Source of the DNA: Dyadobacter pollutisoli
GTDB taxonomy: Bacteria > Bacteroidota > Bacteroidia > Cytophagales > Spirosomataceae
NCBI RefSeq assembly: GCF_026625565.1
Contig: NZ_CP112998.1
Location: 932,501 to 996,500 of the forward strand
Direction: 5' to 3'
Length of the DNA: 64,000 nt
In this document: positions 1 through 7,904 of the stretch, piece by piece
Position numbering within the stretch: position 1 is the stretch's first letter
How the letters are laid out: every line of letters begins with the position of its first letter
Translations under genes and position numbers: made by a program
The notes under the pieces: model-generated
Database searches by the model: none
What the model saw: only the letters and a program-made list of their open reading frames with translations
What the model was told of the DNA's origin: nothing

Positions 1-1
1 T

Positions 2-685
2 TATTCCTACGACATTGCAAACATTCACTTTCTGGCATTAGACTCTTATGGTCCGGATAAAAAAGGAACGCACATTTACGACCAAATGGGCGAGCAGGTG
101 GAATGGGTAAAAAAAGATCTGGCCGCGAATCAGAACAAACAATGGGTTGTGGCCTACTGGCACCATCCTCCTTACACGATGGGCTCACACGACTCGGATA
201 AGGAATCTTTGCTGGTTAAAATACGTGAAAACTTTATTAAAACCCTTGAAGACGGAGGCGTTGACCTGATCATTTGCGGTCACAGTCACGTTTACGAGCG
301 CACCAAACTGATCAAAGGATATTATGGAAAAGAGGCAGATTATGATGCAAAAAAGTATGAAATAAGCTCGTCAACTGCCTTGTACGACGGCAGCAAGAAC
401 TCCGCGCCATACTTGAAGAGCAAAACCAAAACCGATGGAACCGTATATGTGGTCAGCGGCTCGGCCGGCGCCTTGGGCGGGCACAAGGCAACTTACCCGC
501 ACGATGCAATGTATTATTCCAACAACGAAGTAGGCGGTGCGGTCATGCTTGAAGTAGAAGGAAACCGACTGGATCTTAAATGGATCTGCTCGGACGGGAA
601 GATCGGCGATCATTTCACCATGATGAAAGATGTTAAAAAGGATGAAGAGAAAGCCTTGAAGCAGGATAAAAAGCTTACCAGATAA
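2..685 (+). CDS. Calcineurin-like metallophosphoesterase, 3' part (purple acid phosphatase type)
   Basis: The reading frame is open to the left edge, so this is the C-terminal about 227 residues of a longer protein; the ATG at 86 is internal. The histidine-rich motifs of dinuclear metal phosphoesterases are visible: YWHHPPY near nt 155-175 and the strong metal-ligand motif GHSHVYERT near nt 278-304, which resembles the GHxHxYER motif of purple acid phosphatases. The enzyme should hydrolyse phosphomonoesters or diesters, probably outside the cytoplasm, although its signal region lies outside the window. The last 20 residues are lysine-rich and low in complexity. A rho-independent terminator follows at 712-743, so the gene ends its own transcript. 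The family is clear; the substrate cannot be told. Confidence 0.85.
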   Translation, partial: YSYDIANIHFLALDSYGPDKKGTHIYDQMGEQVEWVKKDLAANQNKQWVVAYWHHPPYTMGSHDSDKESLLVKIRENFIKTLEDGGVDLIICGHSHVYERTKLIKGYYGKEADYDAKKYEISSSTALYDGSKNSAPYLKSKTKTDGTVYVVSGSAGALGGHKATYPHDAMYYSNNEVGGAVMLEVEGNRLDLKWICSDGKIGDHFTMMKDVKKDEEKALKQDKKLTR

Positions 686-711
686 GCAACCTATTGATTA
701 TCAAGATTTCG

Positions 712-743
712 GCGGTTCTGCAACATGTGTGGAACCGCTTTTT
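712..743 (+). terminator. Rho-independent terminator after the phosphoesterase
   Basis: A 7-bp stem, GCGGTTC (712-718) with GAACCGC (732-738), is followed directly by five T residues. It lies 27 bp after the phosphoesterase stop codon and about 80 bp before the DUF1800 gene. Confidence 0.75.
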
Positions 744-823
744 GCAAATAAAACAAAGGACTCGCTTAAACTTTCAGTCTGCTGCGATGTCATAAGAGCT
801 GCCCATTACTCACCATGTAAATT

Positions 824-2713
824 ATGAAAACAGCCTGTAAAATCACGTTCGGATCGCTGGTTCTTTTAGTAGGCATGGTTCTCTTGCCTTCGTTTTCGGA
901 TATAAATACGGCGCAGCCTCCTTTCAAACTTCCCTATAAACAGGCCGGTCTGACCCCACGTCAGGCGGCTGCCCATATGTTGAACCGTTTCACATTCGGT
1001 ACTCGCGCCGCCGATGTGGATGAGGTTTTGAAAACAGGTCTGGAAACGTGGTTTTTGCAGCAACTGCACGCCAATGTTGCCGACGATTCGCTCGCTAAAA
1101 GGCTGGCCGCTTACGATGCCCTTGGTCTGAGTAATGCGGAAATAACGAGAACCTACCCAAAGAAAAACAAGGTGCTGCGGATGGCTATCGCGGAAGGCGT
1201 GATCGACCAGCAGGCCCGGGATAAAACAAAAAAAGATGCTTACAAAAGCGAACTGGAAGCCTATATGAAGGAAAAGGGCTTGAAACCGCAGAAGGAATTG
1301 TACCGGCAATTTTTCAATCAAAAAATCCTACGCGCTGCCTATTCAAACAACCAGTTGCAGGAATTACTGACCGATTTCTGGTTCAATCACTTCAATGTTT
1401 CGCTGGATAAAAATCAATGCGCGGAGTTCATCCCGGCCTACGAGCGCGACGTGATTCGTCCCAATGTCCTCGGCAAATTCGAAGATTTGTTACTGGCAAC
1501 AGCACAGTCCCCGGCCATGCTGACATATCTGGATAATTTCAGCAGTATAGGGGTAAAGGAAGAGGCTAAACCCAGGCAAATCAGCCGTATTACCTACGCC
1601 AGACAAATGCAAAGTCAAGGCGACTCCACACAAAAAGGGAAGATAAAAAAGCCTAAGCGCCGGGGTATTAACGAGAACTATGCTCGCGAAGTAATGGAGC
1701 TGCATACGCTGGGCGTGGATGGCGGCTACACCCAGGAGGATGTTACACAGGCAGCCCGCGTGCTCACCGGCTGGACAATTTATCCGATGAACGAAAAAGG
1801 ATACGGCAGCGCAGTCAAACAAGCGCTGAACAAACTCGATGAAAGCAAACTCTCAGAACGAGGCTTTGTCCATCACGGCGATTTCTTGTTTGCCGCCAAC
1901 CATCACGATAGCAAAGAAAAGACCGTTTTAGGGAGACATTTTCCTTCTGGCGGGGGATATCAGGAAGGTGTTGAACTGCTGAAAATGTTCGCGAATCATC
2001 CCTCCACGGCCAGATTTATCTGCCGGAAAATAGCAGTACGCTTTGTAAATGACCGCCCATCTGAAAAACTTATCAACAAAATGGCGGCAAGTTTTGAAAA
2101 TACAAATGGCGATATCAGTCAGGTTCTGATCACCATGGTGTCTTCCGAAGAATTCTGGTCAAAAGAGGCGCTAAGGCAGAAGACCAAGTCGCCTTTCGAA
2201 CTGGCCATCAGTGCAGTACGCTGCCTGGATGCGGACATACGGCAGCCATTCCAGTTATACAATTGGATTACGAAAATGGGCCAAAAAATGTACTACTACC
2301 AGGCGCCGACCGGCTTTCCCGACAAAGCCGAATATTGGATCAATACGGGTGCTTTGCTGAATCGCATGAACTTCGGACTGGCGCTTGCTTCGCAGCGCAT
2401 CCCGGGCATTAAAATCAATTTGCCGGCCCTGAATCGTAACCGCGAACCCGAAAGTGGCGAGGCGGCCTTGGTCACTTACAGCAAATTAGTGATGCCCGAA
2501 CGAGATCTAAGTCAAACTGTAAAACGGCTGACGCCCATGCTGAAAGAGCCGGATCTGGCCACGAAAGTGGAACAGGCCGCCCGGCAATCCGTTGCACCGG
2601 AACAGGCTGATAGGGGCATGGGTAAAGACCCTATGACAATGCAAGGCAATAGCACCATGCTCGCCCAGGTAGTCGGTGTGATTATCGGCTCGCCGGAGTT
2701 TCAACGTAAATAA
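824..2713 (+). CDS. DUF1800 family secreted protein
   Basis: A 629-residue protein with an N-terminal hydrophobic export segment (about residues 10-25). Family hallmarks follow: HMLNRFTFGTR near residue 50, with a helical region that matches the start of DUF1800 proteins, and NYAREVMELHTLGVDGGYT near residue 285, the most conserved stretch of the family. The function of DUF1800 is not established. The genes almost always sit beside a DUF1501 gene, as here with a 20-bp gap, so the two products probably act together in the periplasm or on the surface. The length is normal for the family. ATG at 824 precedes a good signal sequence and is preferred. Confidence 0.9.
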   Translation: MKTACKITFGSLVLLVGMVLLPSFSDINTAQPPFKLPYKQAGLTPRQAAAHMLNRFTFGTRAADVDEVLKTGLETWFLQQLHANVADDSLAKRLAAYDALGLSNAEITRTYPKKNKVLRMAIAEGVIDQQARDKTKKDAYKSELEAYMKEKGLKPQKELYRQFFNQKILRAAYSNNQLQELLTDFWFNHFNVSLDKNQCAEFIPAYERDVIRPNVLGKFEDLLLATAQSPAMLTYLDNFSSIGVKEEAKPRQISRITYARQMQSQGDSTQKGKIKKPKRRGINENYAREVMELHTLGVDGGYTQEDVTQAARVLTGWTIYPMNEKGYGSAVKQALNKLDESKLSERGFVHHGDFLFAANHHDSKEKTVLGRHFPSGGGYQEGVELLKMFANHPSTARFICRKIAVRFVNDRPSEKLINKMAASFENTNGDISQVLITMVSSEEFWSKEALRQKTKSPFELAISAVRCLDADIRQPFQLYNWITKMGQKMYYYQAPTGFPDKAEYWINTGALLNRMNFGLALASQRIPGIKINLPALNRNREPESGEAALVTYSKLVMPERDLSQTVKRLTPMLKEPDLATKVEQAARQSVAPEQADRGMGKDPMTMQGNSTMLAQVVGVIIGSPEFQRK

Positions 2714-2733
2714 GACATTAAAACACGCTCTTT

Positions 2734-3999
2734 ATGATCACAAGAAGAGGCTTTATCAAAGCAGGAGGGCTTGCACTCTTTGGAATTGGAAGTGGCGGCA
2801 TTCCCGCATTTCTTGCAAATGCTGTTGCAGCGGGTAAATCGCCGGGGCTTTTCCGGCGTAAAAAGGTTTTGATTTGTATCTTTCAGAGAGGTGCAATGGA
2901 TGGCCTGATGGCTGTTGCTCCGTTCACTGACCCATACCTGAAAGCTGCCAGGCCGACATTATTTATGACTGCTGCCAAAACCAGCGATAATCCGCTCATT
3001 GACCTGGACGGGAGATTTGGCCTGCACCCATCGCTGCACGCTTTGGAGCCCATGTACCGGGAAAGCAGACTGGCTATTGTGCACGGAATCGGGTCCCCGA
3101 ATCCTACCCGTTCCCATTTTGACGCGCAGGATTACATGGAATCGGGAACGCCATTTAAGAAGGGAACGCCCAGCGGATGGTTGAACCGGGCAGTGGGTTT
3201 GCTTGGGCATCAGGCAGCTACTCCGTTACAGGCAGTTAGTCTCACATCCTCTTTACCGCGGTCATTGTATGGGGACAATCCTGCGGTGGCGATAAGCAAT
3301 TTACAGGACTTTAACATTCAACTGCGTGGGAACCAGGCAGGAGCGGACATGGCGGCAAAAAGCTTTGAAAATCTGTATGACCAGACTTCCCTGGATTTAT
3401 TGAAGCAAACCGGAAAGGAAACTTTTGAAGCTTCCAAAATCCTTCAGAGCAGGGATTTGAAAAATTACAAGCCAGCCAACAACGCGGCTTATCCGGCTGG
3501 TGCCCTGGGAAATTCTCTGAAACAGATCGCTCAGCTCATCAAAATGAATGTAGGCCTGGAAGTCGCCTTTGCCGAGTCTGTTGGATGGGACACGCATTTC
3601 AACCAGGGAACCCGCAATGGGATCTTTGCAAGAAATCTGAATGATCTAAGTCAAAGCATTGCGGCGCTTTGGGCGGATCTGGGGACTTTTCAAGATGATG
3701 TGATGATCATGACGATGACTGAATTTGGGCGCACGGTGCATCAAAACGGCACTGGTGGGACGGATCATGGTAGGGCTTCCTGCAATTTCATTTTGGGAAA
3801 TGATGTGAAAGGTGGCCTGGTTTATGGCAAGGTGGCGCCACTAGCTCCCGAAAATCTTGAAGACGGCAGGGACTTAATCGTAACAACTGATTTCAGGAGT
3901 GTATTCAACGAAGTTGCCACCAAACACTTGGAAGTAAGCGGCAGCAATGTCTTGTTTCCCGAATGGAATGGAAATGCCTTAAATGTGATGCGGAATTGA
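2734..3999 (+). CDS. DUF1501 family protein with Tat signal
   Basis: A 421-residue protein that begins with a twin-arginine signal (RRGFIKAGG at residues 4-12), so it is likely exported folded by the Tat route. The C-terminal half carries the DUF1501 signature MTEFGRTVHQNGTGGTDHG near residue 330, which resembles the metal-site region of alkaline-phosphatase/sulfatase-fold proteins. An upstream GAMDGL motif near residue 53 also fits the family. It is the second gene of a two-gene unit with DUF1800. The biochemical role is unknown; a hydrolase-like fold is family knowledge rather than something proven here. Confidence 0.9.
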   Translation: MITRRGFIKAGGLALFGIGSGGIPAFLANAVAAGKSPGLFRRKKVLICIFQRGAMDGLMAVAPFTDPYLKAARPTLFMTAAKTSDNPLIDLDGRFGLHPSLHALEPMYRESRLAIVHGIGSPNPTRSHFDAQDYMESGTPFKKGTPSGWLNRAVGLLGHQAATPLQAVSLTSSLPRSLYGDNPAVAISNLQDFNIQLRGNQAGADMAAKSFENLYDQTSLDLLKQTGKETFEASKILQSRDLKNYKPANNAAYPAGALGNSLKQIAQLIKMNVGLEVAFAESVGWDTHFNQGTRNGIFARNLNDLSQSIAALWADLGTFQDDVMIMTMTEFGRTVHQNGTGGTDHGRASCNFILGNDVKGGLVYGKVAPLAPENLEDGRDLIVTTDFRSVFNEVATKHLEVSGSNVLFPEWNGNALNVMRN

Positions 4000-4146
4000 A
4001 TTTCTTTCTTCTGGTAGTAATCCAGTAACTAATCGATTTCAGCAATATAGATTCAGTTGGTTATTTTCCCGTAGTTTCCGATCCAATACCTGATCGGTAT
4101 GTAAACCGGTAGGATCACAAGACCTGTATCAAATGGATAAAGAACC

Positions 4147-4360
4147 TCCTATCAGGTAAAGATCAAACTCCGTAGTAGAAGGTTTATGTGCCGCAACCAT
4201 GTCTGTCCACCTAAAATATTTACCGAGCGGTTCTGCTCTGAACTAAGCACGTACAGCCGCCGCTTGCAACGTCGCCGGGACCTTTTAACCAAAATTGGGC
4301 TGGAACTGGGAGGTGTCAAAGCTGCGATGGTCGGCGGATGGGTTGGCAGTTGTGTAAGTG
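4147..4360 (+). pseudogene. ISL3-family transposase fragment
   Basis: This frame reads KIKLRSRRFMCRNHVCPPKI and then IFTERFCSELSTYSRR, matching the zinc-finger-like N-terminal part of ISL3-family transposases, where a CxNxxCP..IF.ER motif is followed by a helix-turn-helix. About 70 residues remain, up to VSAATV near 4360. There is no start region, no catalytic domain and no terminal inverted repeat, so it is a relic. It abuts an IS66 fragment in another frame. Confidence 0.6.
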
Positions 4361-4369
4361 CAGCCACAG

Positions 4370-4429
4370 TACAGTTATGCCCGCTGGGACGCGCTCAGCG
4401 CATATTTATATGATGGAAATCTGTTGATC
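4370..4429 (+). pseudogene. IS66-family transposase fragment
   Basis: Twenty residues starting YSYARWDALSAYLYDG match the C-terminal part of IS66 transposases just before their conserved DNNxxE segment, which is absent here. The frame differs from that of the ISL3 piece upstream. It continues in frame until about 4627 with unrelated sequence (LDELSEKKRQERSPFLKQ, then EAIKEVSGCVPSDR) that I do not recognise; that tail may be a third gene fragment with a winged-helix-like end. Confidence 0.5.
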
Positions 4430-4763
4430 GCTCGCATTCAGCAAGCCTTAGATGAATTGTCAGAGAAGAAAAGGCAAGAACGGAGCCCATTTTTGAAGCA
4501 AGCAAATCACCATACCCATGAACTGAACATCATCATCAAGGCCCTGGATCAATTTCCGGAGGGAGCGTCACTTGAAGCAATCAAGGAGGTATCGGGCTGC
4601 GTGCCTTCTGACCGATACCTTTTTTAGCCTTCTTCCCAAAAACCGAAATAAATTCATCGAGGCCCTAGAGAAGTGTTTGTCCGGATCTGGCGTTGTTTAC
4701 TGTCTTTGTACCCTCATTTTACCCGACGATATCTGCACGATACTACGCGGTTTTTTCCGGAGA

Positions 4764-5690
4764 CTAATCATACATCCCTATTCCGCGTATGATCTTCAAT
4801 GCACCGTCTTTTTCCCTTCGCCAGATACGTATGTCTTTTCCTGTAGAAACGCCTGACCAATCACCGTTTCTTACGATGGCAATGTGGCTTGCGTACTCAA
4901 TCACGTATTCTCCAAGGTTATCTATTCGGTCATTTCGTATGTCTAACTTTTCAAAGACCGGAAGTTCTTTCACATGTATTTCCAGCCAACCGTCGATTTC
5001 CTTGCGTCCACGGTACAACGGGTTGCCTATGCGGAAGAGGATGTAGTCATCCGCATAAAATTGGGACCAGAGTTTTGCATCATGAGCCGTGATCACCATT
5101 TCCTGAAAATGATTTAATGCAGCCAGTTCAAAACTGATATTGTCCTTAACTGGAACGTGCTGCTGCATTGCCACGTTTACCGTAGGCACTTCAGGGAATA
5201 ATAGCTGGTCTATGATGTCAACCCTATGGTTGTAATTCCACGCTTCCGTTATCAAATGGAGCTTACCTTCTGATGTACGTTCCCAGATGTTTACATACTT
5301 GCCATGGATCTCCACCTCTCTGGCCGACGATTTTATTTTTAGTTTTTCGGTGAACAATCCTGATTCAACAATCCTGCCTCCGAGGTCAAGTATTTCGAGT
5401 TCTTCACGCGTGTACAGGGTGACAATGAAGCGTTGGTGAAACGCTTTAAGGTAGAGCAACGCATTGCTTTGTCCGATCATTGTTTTTTGTGTTTCCGTCA
5501 TCAGACGAATGTCTGCCCCATAGTACCCATGAATGATATCAGGTTTTCCTTCCGTCATTGATTTCACAAAGTCGTTCCTGAATTTCTTCAGGAACGCAGC
5601 TGTTGCATCGTCGGGTTTTACGTTGCGTTGCGCAAATAATGGTGAGATTATAAAGACAAGAAAAAAAACGAGATACATGTTCCGGCTCAT
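4764..5690 (-). CDS. Secreted protein with two SnoaL/DUF4440-like domains
   Basis: A 308-residue protein with a clear signal peptide (hydrophobic residues 6-20, ending LFAQR). Two similar halves follow, about residues 25-150 and 185-300. Each carries the NTF2-like cone pattern of a helical start, then strands ending in phrases such as GKYVNIWERTSEGKLHLITE and KDIRIWRREKDGALKI, where IWRREKDG is typical of DUF4440/SnoaL-like domains. Such domains act as small-molecule pockets or isomerase/hydrolase folds; no catalytic residue can be assigned here. It stands alone, convergent with the transposase relics. The fold is fairly secure and the function unknown. Confidence 0.7.
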   Translation of the reverse strand: MSRNMYLVFFLVFIISPLFAQRNVKPDDATAAFLKKFRNDFVKSMTEGKPDIIHGYYGADIRLMTETQKTMIGQSNALLYLKAFHQRFIVTLYTREELEILDLGGRIVESGLFTEKLKIKSSAREVEIHGKYVNIWERTSEGKLHLITEAWNYNHRVDIIDQLLFPEVPTVNVAMQQHVPVKDNISFELAALNHFQEMVITAHDAKLWSQFYADDYILFRIGNPLYRGRKEIDGWLEIHVKELPVFEKLDIRNDRIDNLGEYVIEYASHIAIVRNGDWSGVSTGKDIRIWRREKDGALKIIRGIGMYD

Positions 5691-6074
5691 CAGAATAATT
5701 GGTTAGTGATTATGAGGATACATTGCCTGCAAGTTATCATTATGCCATTACCTATGCCAGAATAATTGTCCTGAGAGGTGCACAAAAGTCCGAATTGAAA
5801 TCAAGATCGTTCGCCTTAATACCATTCAATCCTATAAAAAGGGAATCAAACCGCTTTGTGTCTTTCCGCCTGGTCCGTAATCCAGATTGAATCCTGTACC
5901 GCTAGTTCTTCATCAATACAATTTGATCAAATGGCGTATTTGCATAATTATTCTTATTTAATTTGTTACAAAACAAAACAAAATAGAAGATTTGGTGAAT
6001 TATCTTCCATTTTCTTTTTCAAATTGTTAAATTAAATGCTTGGATGATCCTGAGACCTTGATAAAAGCATCACA
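5691..6074. other. Intergenic region upstream of the sigma factor gene
   Basis: This divergent, AT-rich 384-bp gap contains no supported gene. It must hold the promoters for the DUF4440-like gene (minus) and the sigma factor gene (plus). A weak match to the Bacteroidota -7 element (AAGATTTG at 5987-5994, with TTTG at 5962-5965) is the best plus-strand candidate but is not convincing. Confidence 0.4.
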
Positions 6075-6668
6075 ATGATTTTGATCAACGAGCGCACTTT
6101 GTTGCTAGAAATAACCAATGGGAGCGAGAGAGCTTTTAGCACCTTGTATGAAACGTATTTTGGGGATTTGCATCGATTTGTGATGAGGTTTGTGAAGGTG
6201 GAAGAACATGCCGAGGATATCTGCCAGGAAGTTTTTATCAAAATATGGAATAGCAGAGAATCCATGTCGGAAGTGCAGTCTTTCAAAGCATACCTGTATG
6301 TGCTGGCCAAAAACCACTCTTTCAATTTTCTTAAACATGCCTCCGTTGAGCGGGCCCTTCAGGATGAAATTCTCAGTCATGCATTGCAATTGACAAGTGC
6401 AACCGAGGAAGATTTCCAGAACGCGGAATACCTGATGTATATCGAAAAAATATTGGGCCAAATCCCCGATCGCAGCAGGGAGGTGTATGAATTATGCAAA
6501 GAAAACGGCAATTCTTATCAGATGACGGCGGAGCAACTTGGTATTTCACGGAATGCAGTCAAAAAGCATATGGTGCGTACAAACAAGTTTTTACGATTGT
6601 CAGTCCTTAAAGATTTTGGTATATCTCTTTCTTTCGCCTATATAATATCCTTATTCCTCTACAATTAA
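6075..6668 (+). CDS. ECF-type RNA polymerase sigma factor
   Basis: A 197-residue sigma-70 family protein. Region 2 lies at about residues 20-90 (FSTLYETYFGDLHRFVMRF and then EDICQEVFIKIW, the core-binding and -10 recognition helices). Region 4 lies at about 125-180 (IPDRSREVYELCKENG, then the helix-turn-helix AEQLGISRNAVKKHM). The hydrophobic C-terminal tail (ISLSFAYIISLFLYN) is common in Bacteroidota ECF factors. The FecR anti-sigma gene follows within 100 bp and the STN-type TonB receptor lies beyond it. By analogy with the FecI/FecR/FecA system, it should transcribe the downstream susC/susD genes when the receptor is occupied. Confidence 0.93.
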   Translation: MILINERTLLLEITNGSERAFSTLYETYFGDLHRFVMRFVKVEEHAEDICQEVFIKIWNSRESMSEVQSFKAYLYVLAKNHSFNFLKHASVERALQDEILSHALQLTSATEEDFQNAEYLMYIEKILGQIPDRSREVYELCKENGNSYQMTAEQLGISRNAVKKHMVRTNKFLRLSVLKDFGISLSFAYIISLFLYN

Positions 6669-6767
6669 TACATTTTATTCTGTCTTTTCTGATTTTTGCA
6701 AAATATTTTTTTAAACAAGGGTACCCTTTCCTTTGGGTTGGTTGTCTTATATTCAAATGCCGCGCTA

Positions 6768-7730
6768 ATGAATGAACAAGAAGTTATAGCATCGCTGGTG
6801 AAACGCTATGTGTCCAATCTGGCCGGCCGGAAGGAACTGGAGGTGTTTTTTTACATGCTCGGGGAGGGAAAGCTCGATGAAGAACTGGAACGTTATATGG
6901 ACAGGGAGATGGTCCGCTGTCTGAAAGACCAAAAGCCAGGTGCAGCTCAGGTGGTCGAGCGCAATGGATTCCGCGTCTGGAAAATGGCGGCATCGGTGAT
7001 TGTAGTGCTGGGAGCTGGGCTGCTTGCTTATTTGTACTACAACCAAAACCGGCTGGACACCGGTGAAGTTCAATATACGTATATACATACACGTGGGATG
7101 GAGGTAAAGAAGATAAAACTCGCCGACGGTTCGGAGATTTGGCTCAATGAGGTGAGCAGCCTTAAATATCCCAAGCAGTTTGAAAAGAGCAAGAGAGAGC
7201 TTTTTTTGCTGGATGGTGAAGCTTATTTTAAGGTTAAAAGAGATGAAAACCGGCCCTTTGTGGTGCATGCAGGCGGTACGGTCACCAAGGTACTTGGAAC
7301 CGAATTCAATGTGCGCTCTTACCGATACCTGCCGGCTGTGCGTGTGACAGTTACTAAGGGAAAAGTCAGGGTGGCAAAGGATGGAAAGGAGACATCCGGG
7401 GCTGTGCTATTGCTTCCCAACCAGCGCGCCAGCTTTGATCGTGGTGATGGGTTGATCGTGGAGCACCAAGTGAACACAGGCAATGCAGTGGCCTGGAAAC
7501 AGGGAAGGCTCGTTTTTGACAACGAAATGCTTCAAGACGTAGCGGCAGCACTTTCTTTCCGCTATGGTGTTCAGATCGAAATAGAGGGAAATGATACCAA
7601 AAGCGTGAGATTGTCGGCTGAATTTGAATCCACTGATTCGCTCATTGATGTGATGGAGGCAATCAGTCTTGCCAATAACCTGGAATATACTTCGCAGCAC
7701 ACAAGAATTCATTTGAAACCCAAAAAATAA
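6768..7730 (+). CDS. FecR family anti-sigma factor
   Basis: A 320-residue inner-membrane protein. The N-terminal cytoplasmic part (about residues 1-80) binds the sigma factor. A single membrane segment follows (AASVIVVLGAGLLAYLYY), then the periplasmic FecR domain (IKLADGSEIWLNEVSSLKYP near residue 120, then GEAYFKVKRDENRPFVV) and a C-terminal DUF4974-like STN-binding part. I chose the ATG at 6768 (MNEQEVIASLV). The frame extends back to a TTG at 6696, but that extension has no family similarity. The protein should relay occupancy of the neighbouring TonB receptor to the ECF sigma factor. Confidence 0.92.
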   Translation: MNEQEVIASLVKRYVSNLAGRKELEVFFYMLGEGKLDEELERYMDREMVRCLKDQKPGAAQVVERNGFRVWKMAASVIVVLGAGLLAYLYYNQNRLDTGEVQYTYIHTRGMEVKKIKLADGSEIWLNEVSSLKYPKQFEKSKRELFLLDGEAYFKVKRDENRPFVVHAGGTVTKVLGTEFNVRSYRYLPAVRVTVTKGKVRVAKDGKETSGAVLLLPNQRASFDRGDGLIVEHQVNTGNAVAWKQGRLVFDNEMLQDVAAALSFRYGVQIEIEGNDTKSVRLSAEFESTDSLIDVMEAISLANNLEYTSQHTRIHLKPKK

Positions 7731-7779
7731 TCCTTAATCCGCAAAGCCTATGACGTAAATATTCTTTTGCTTATGAAAA

Positions 7780-7800
7780 CGGCAGGCGATTTGCCTGCCG
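7780..7800. other. Hairpin between fecR and susC
   Basis: CGGCAGGC and GCCTGCCG form an 8-bp perfect stem with a 5-nt loop, about 50 bp after the FecR stop and 105 bp before susC. There is no T-run, so it is probably not a full terminator. It could stabilise or attenuate the transcript between the regulatory and transport genes. Confidence 0.4.
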
Positions 7801-7904
7801 CTCCGTCCGATATTTCCGCGCAGCCGTAACGCCAATCACTCGCTGTGTGGTTATCTGGTGTTTGCTTTCATGTTCTTACAGTTCAACAAAACACAGTCAA
7901 ATTT

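Noticed and set aside
6696..6767. A longer FecR starting at TTG 6696
   Set aside because: The extra 24 residues have no FecR similarity, and the ATG at 6768 gives the normal family start.
7780..7800. A terminator between fecR and susC
   Set aside because: The stem is good but there is no T-run, and termination here would cut regulators from their target; kept only as a hairpin.
7845..7904. An earlier start for the STN-SusC gene
   Set aside because: The added residues precede a complete signal region that starts at ATG 7905.
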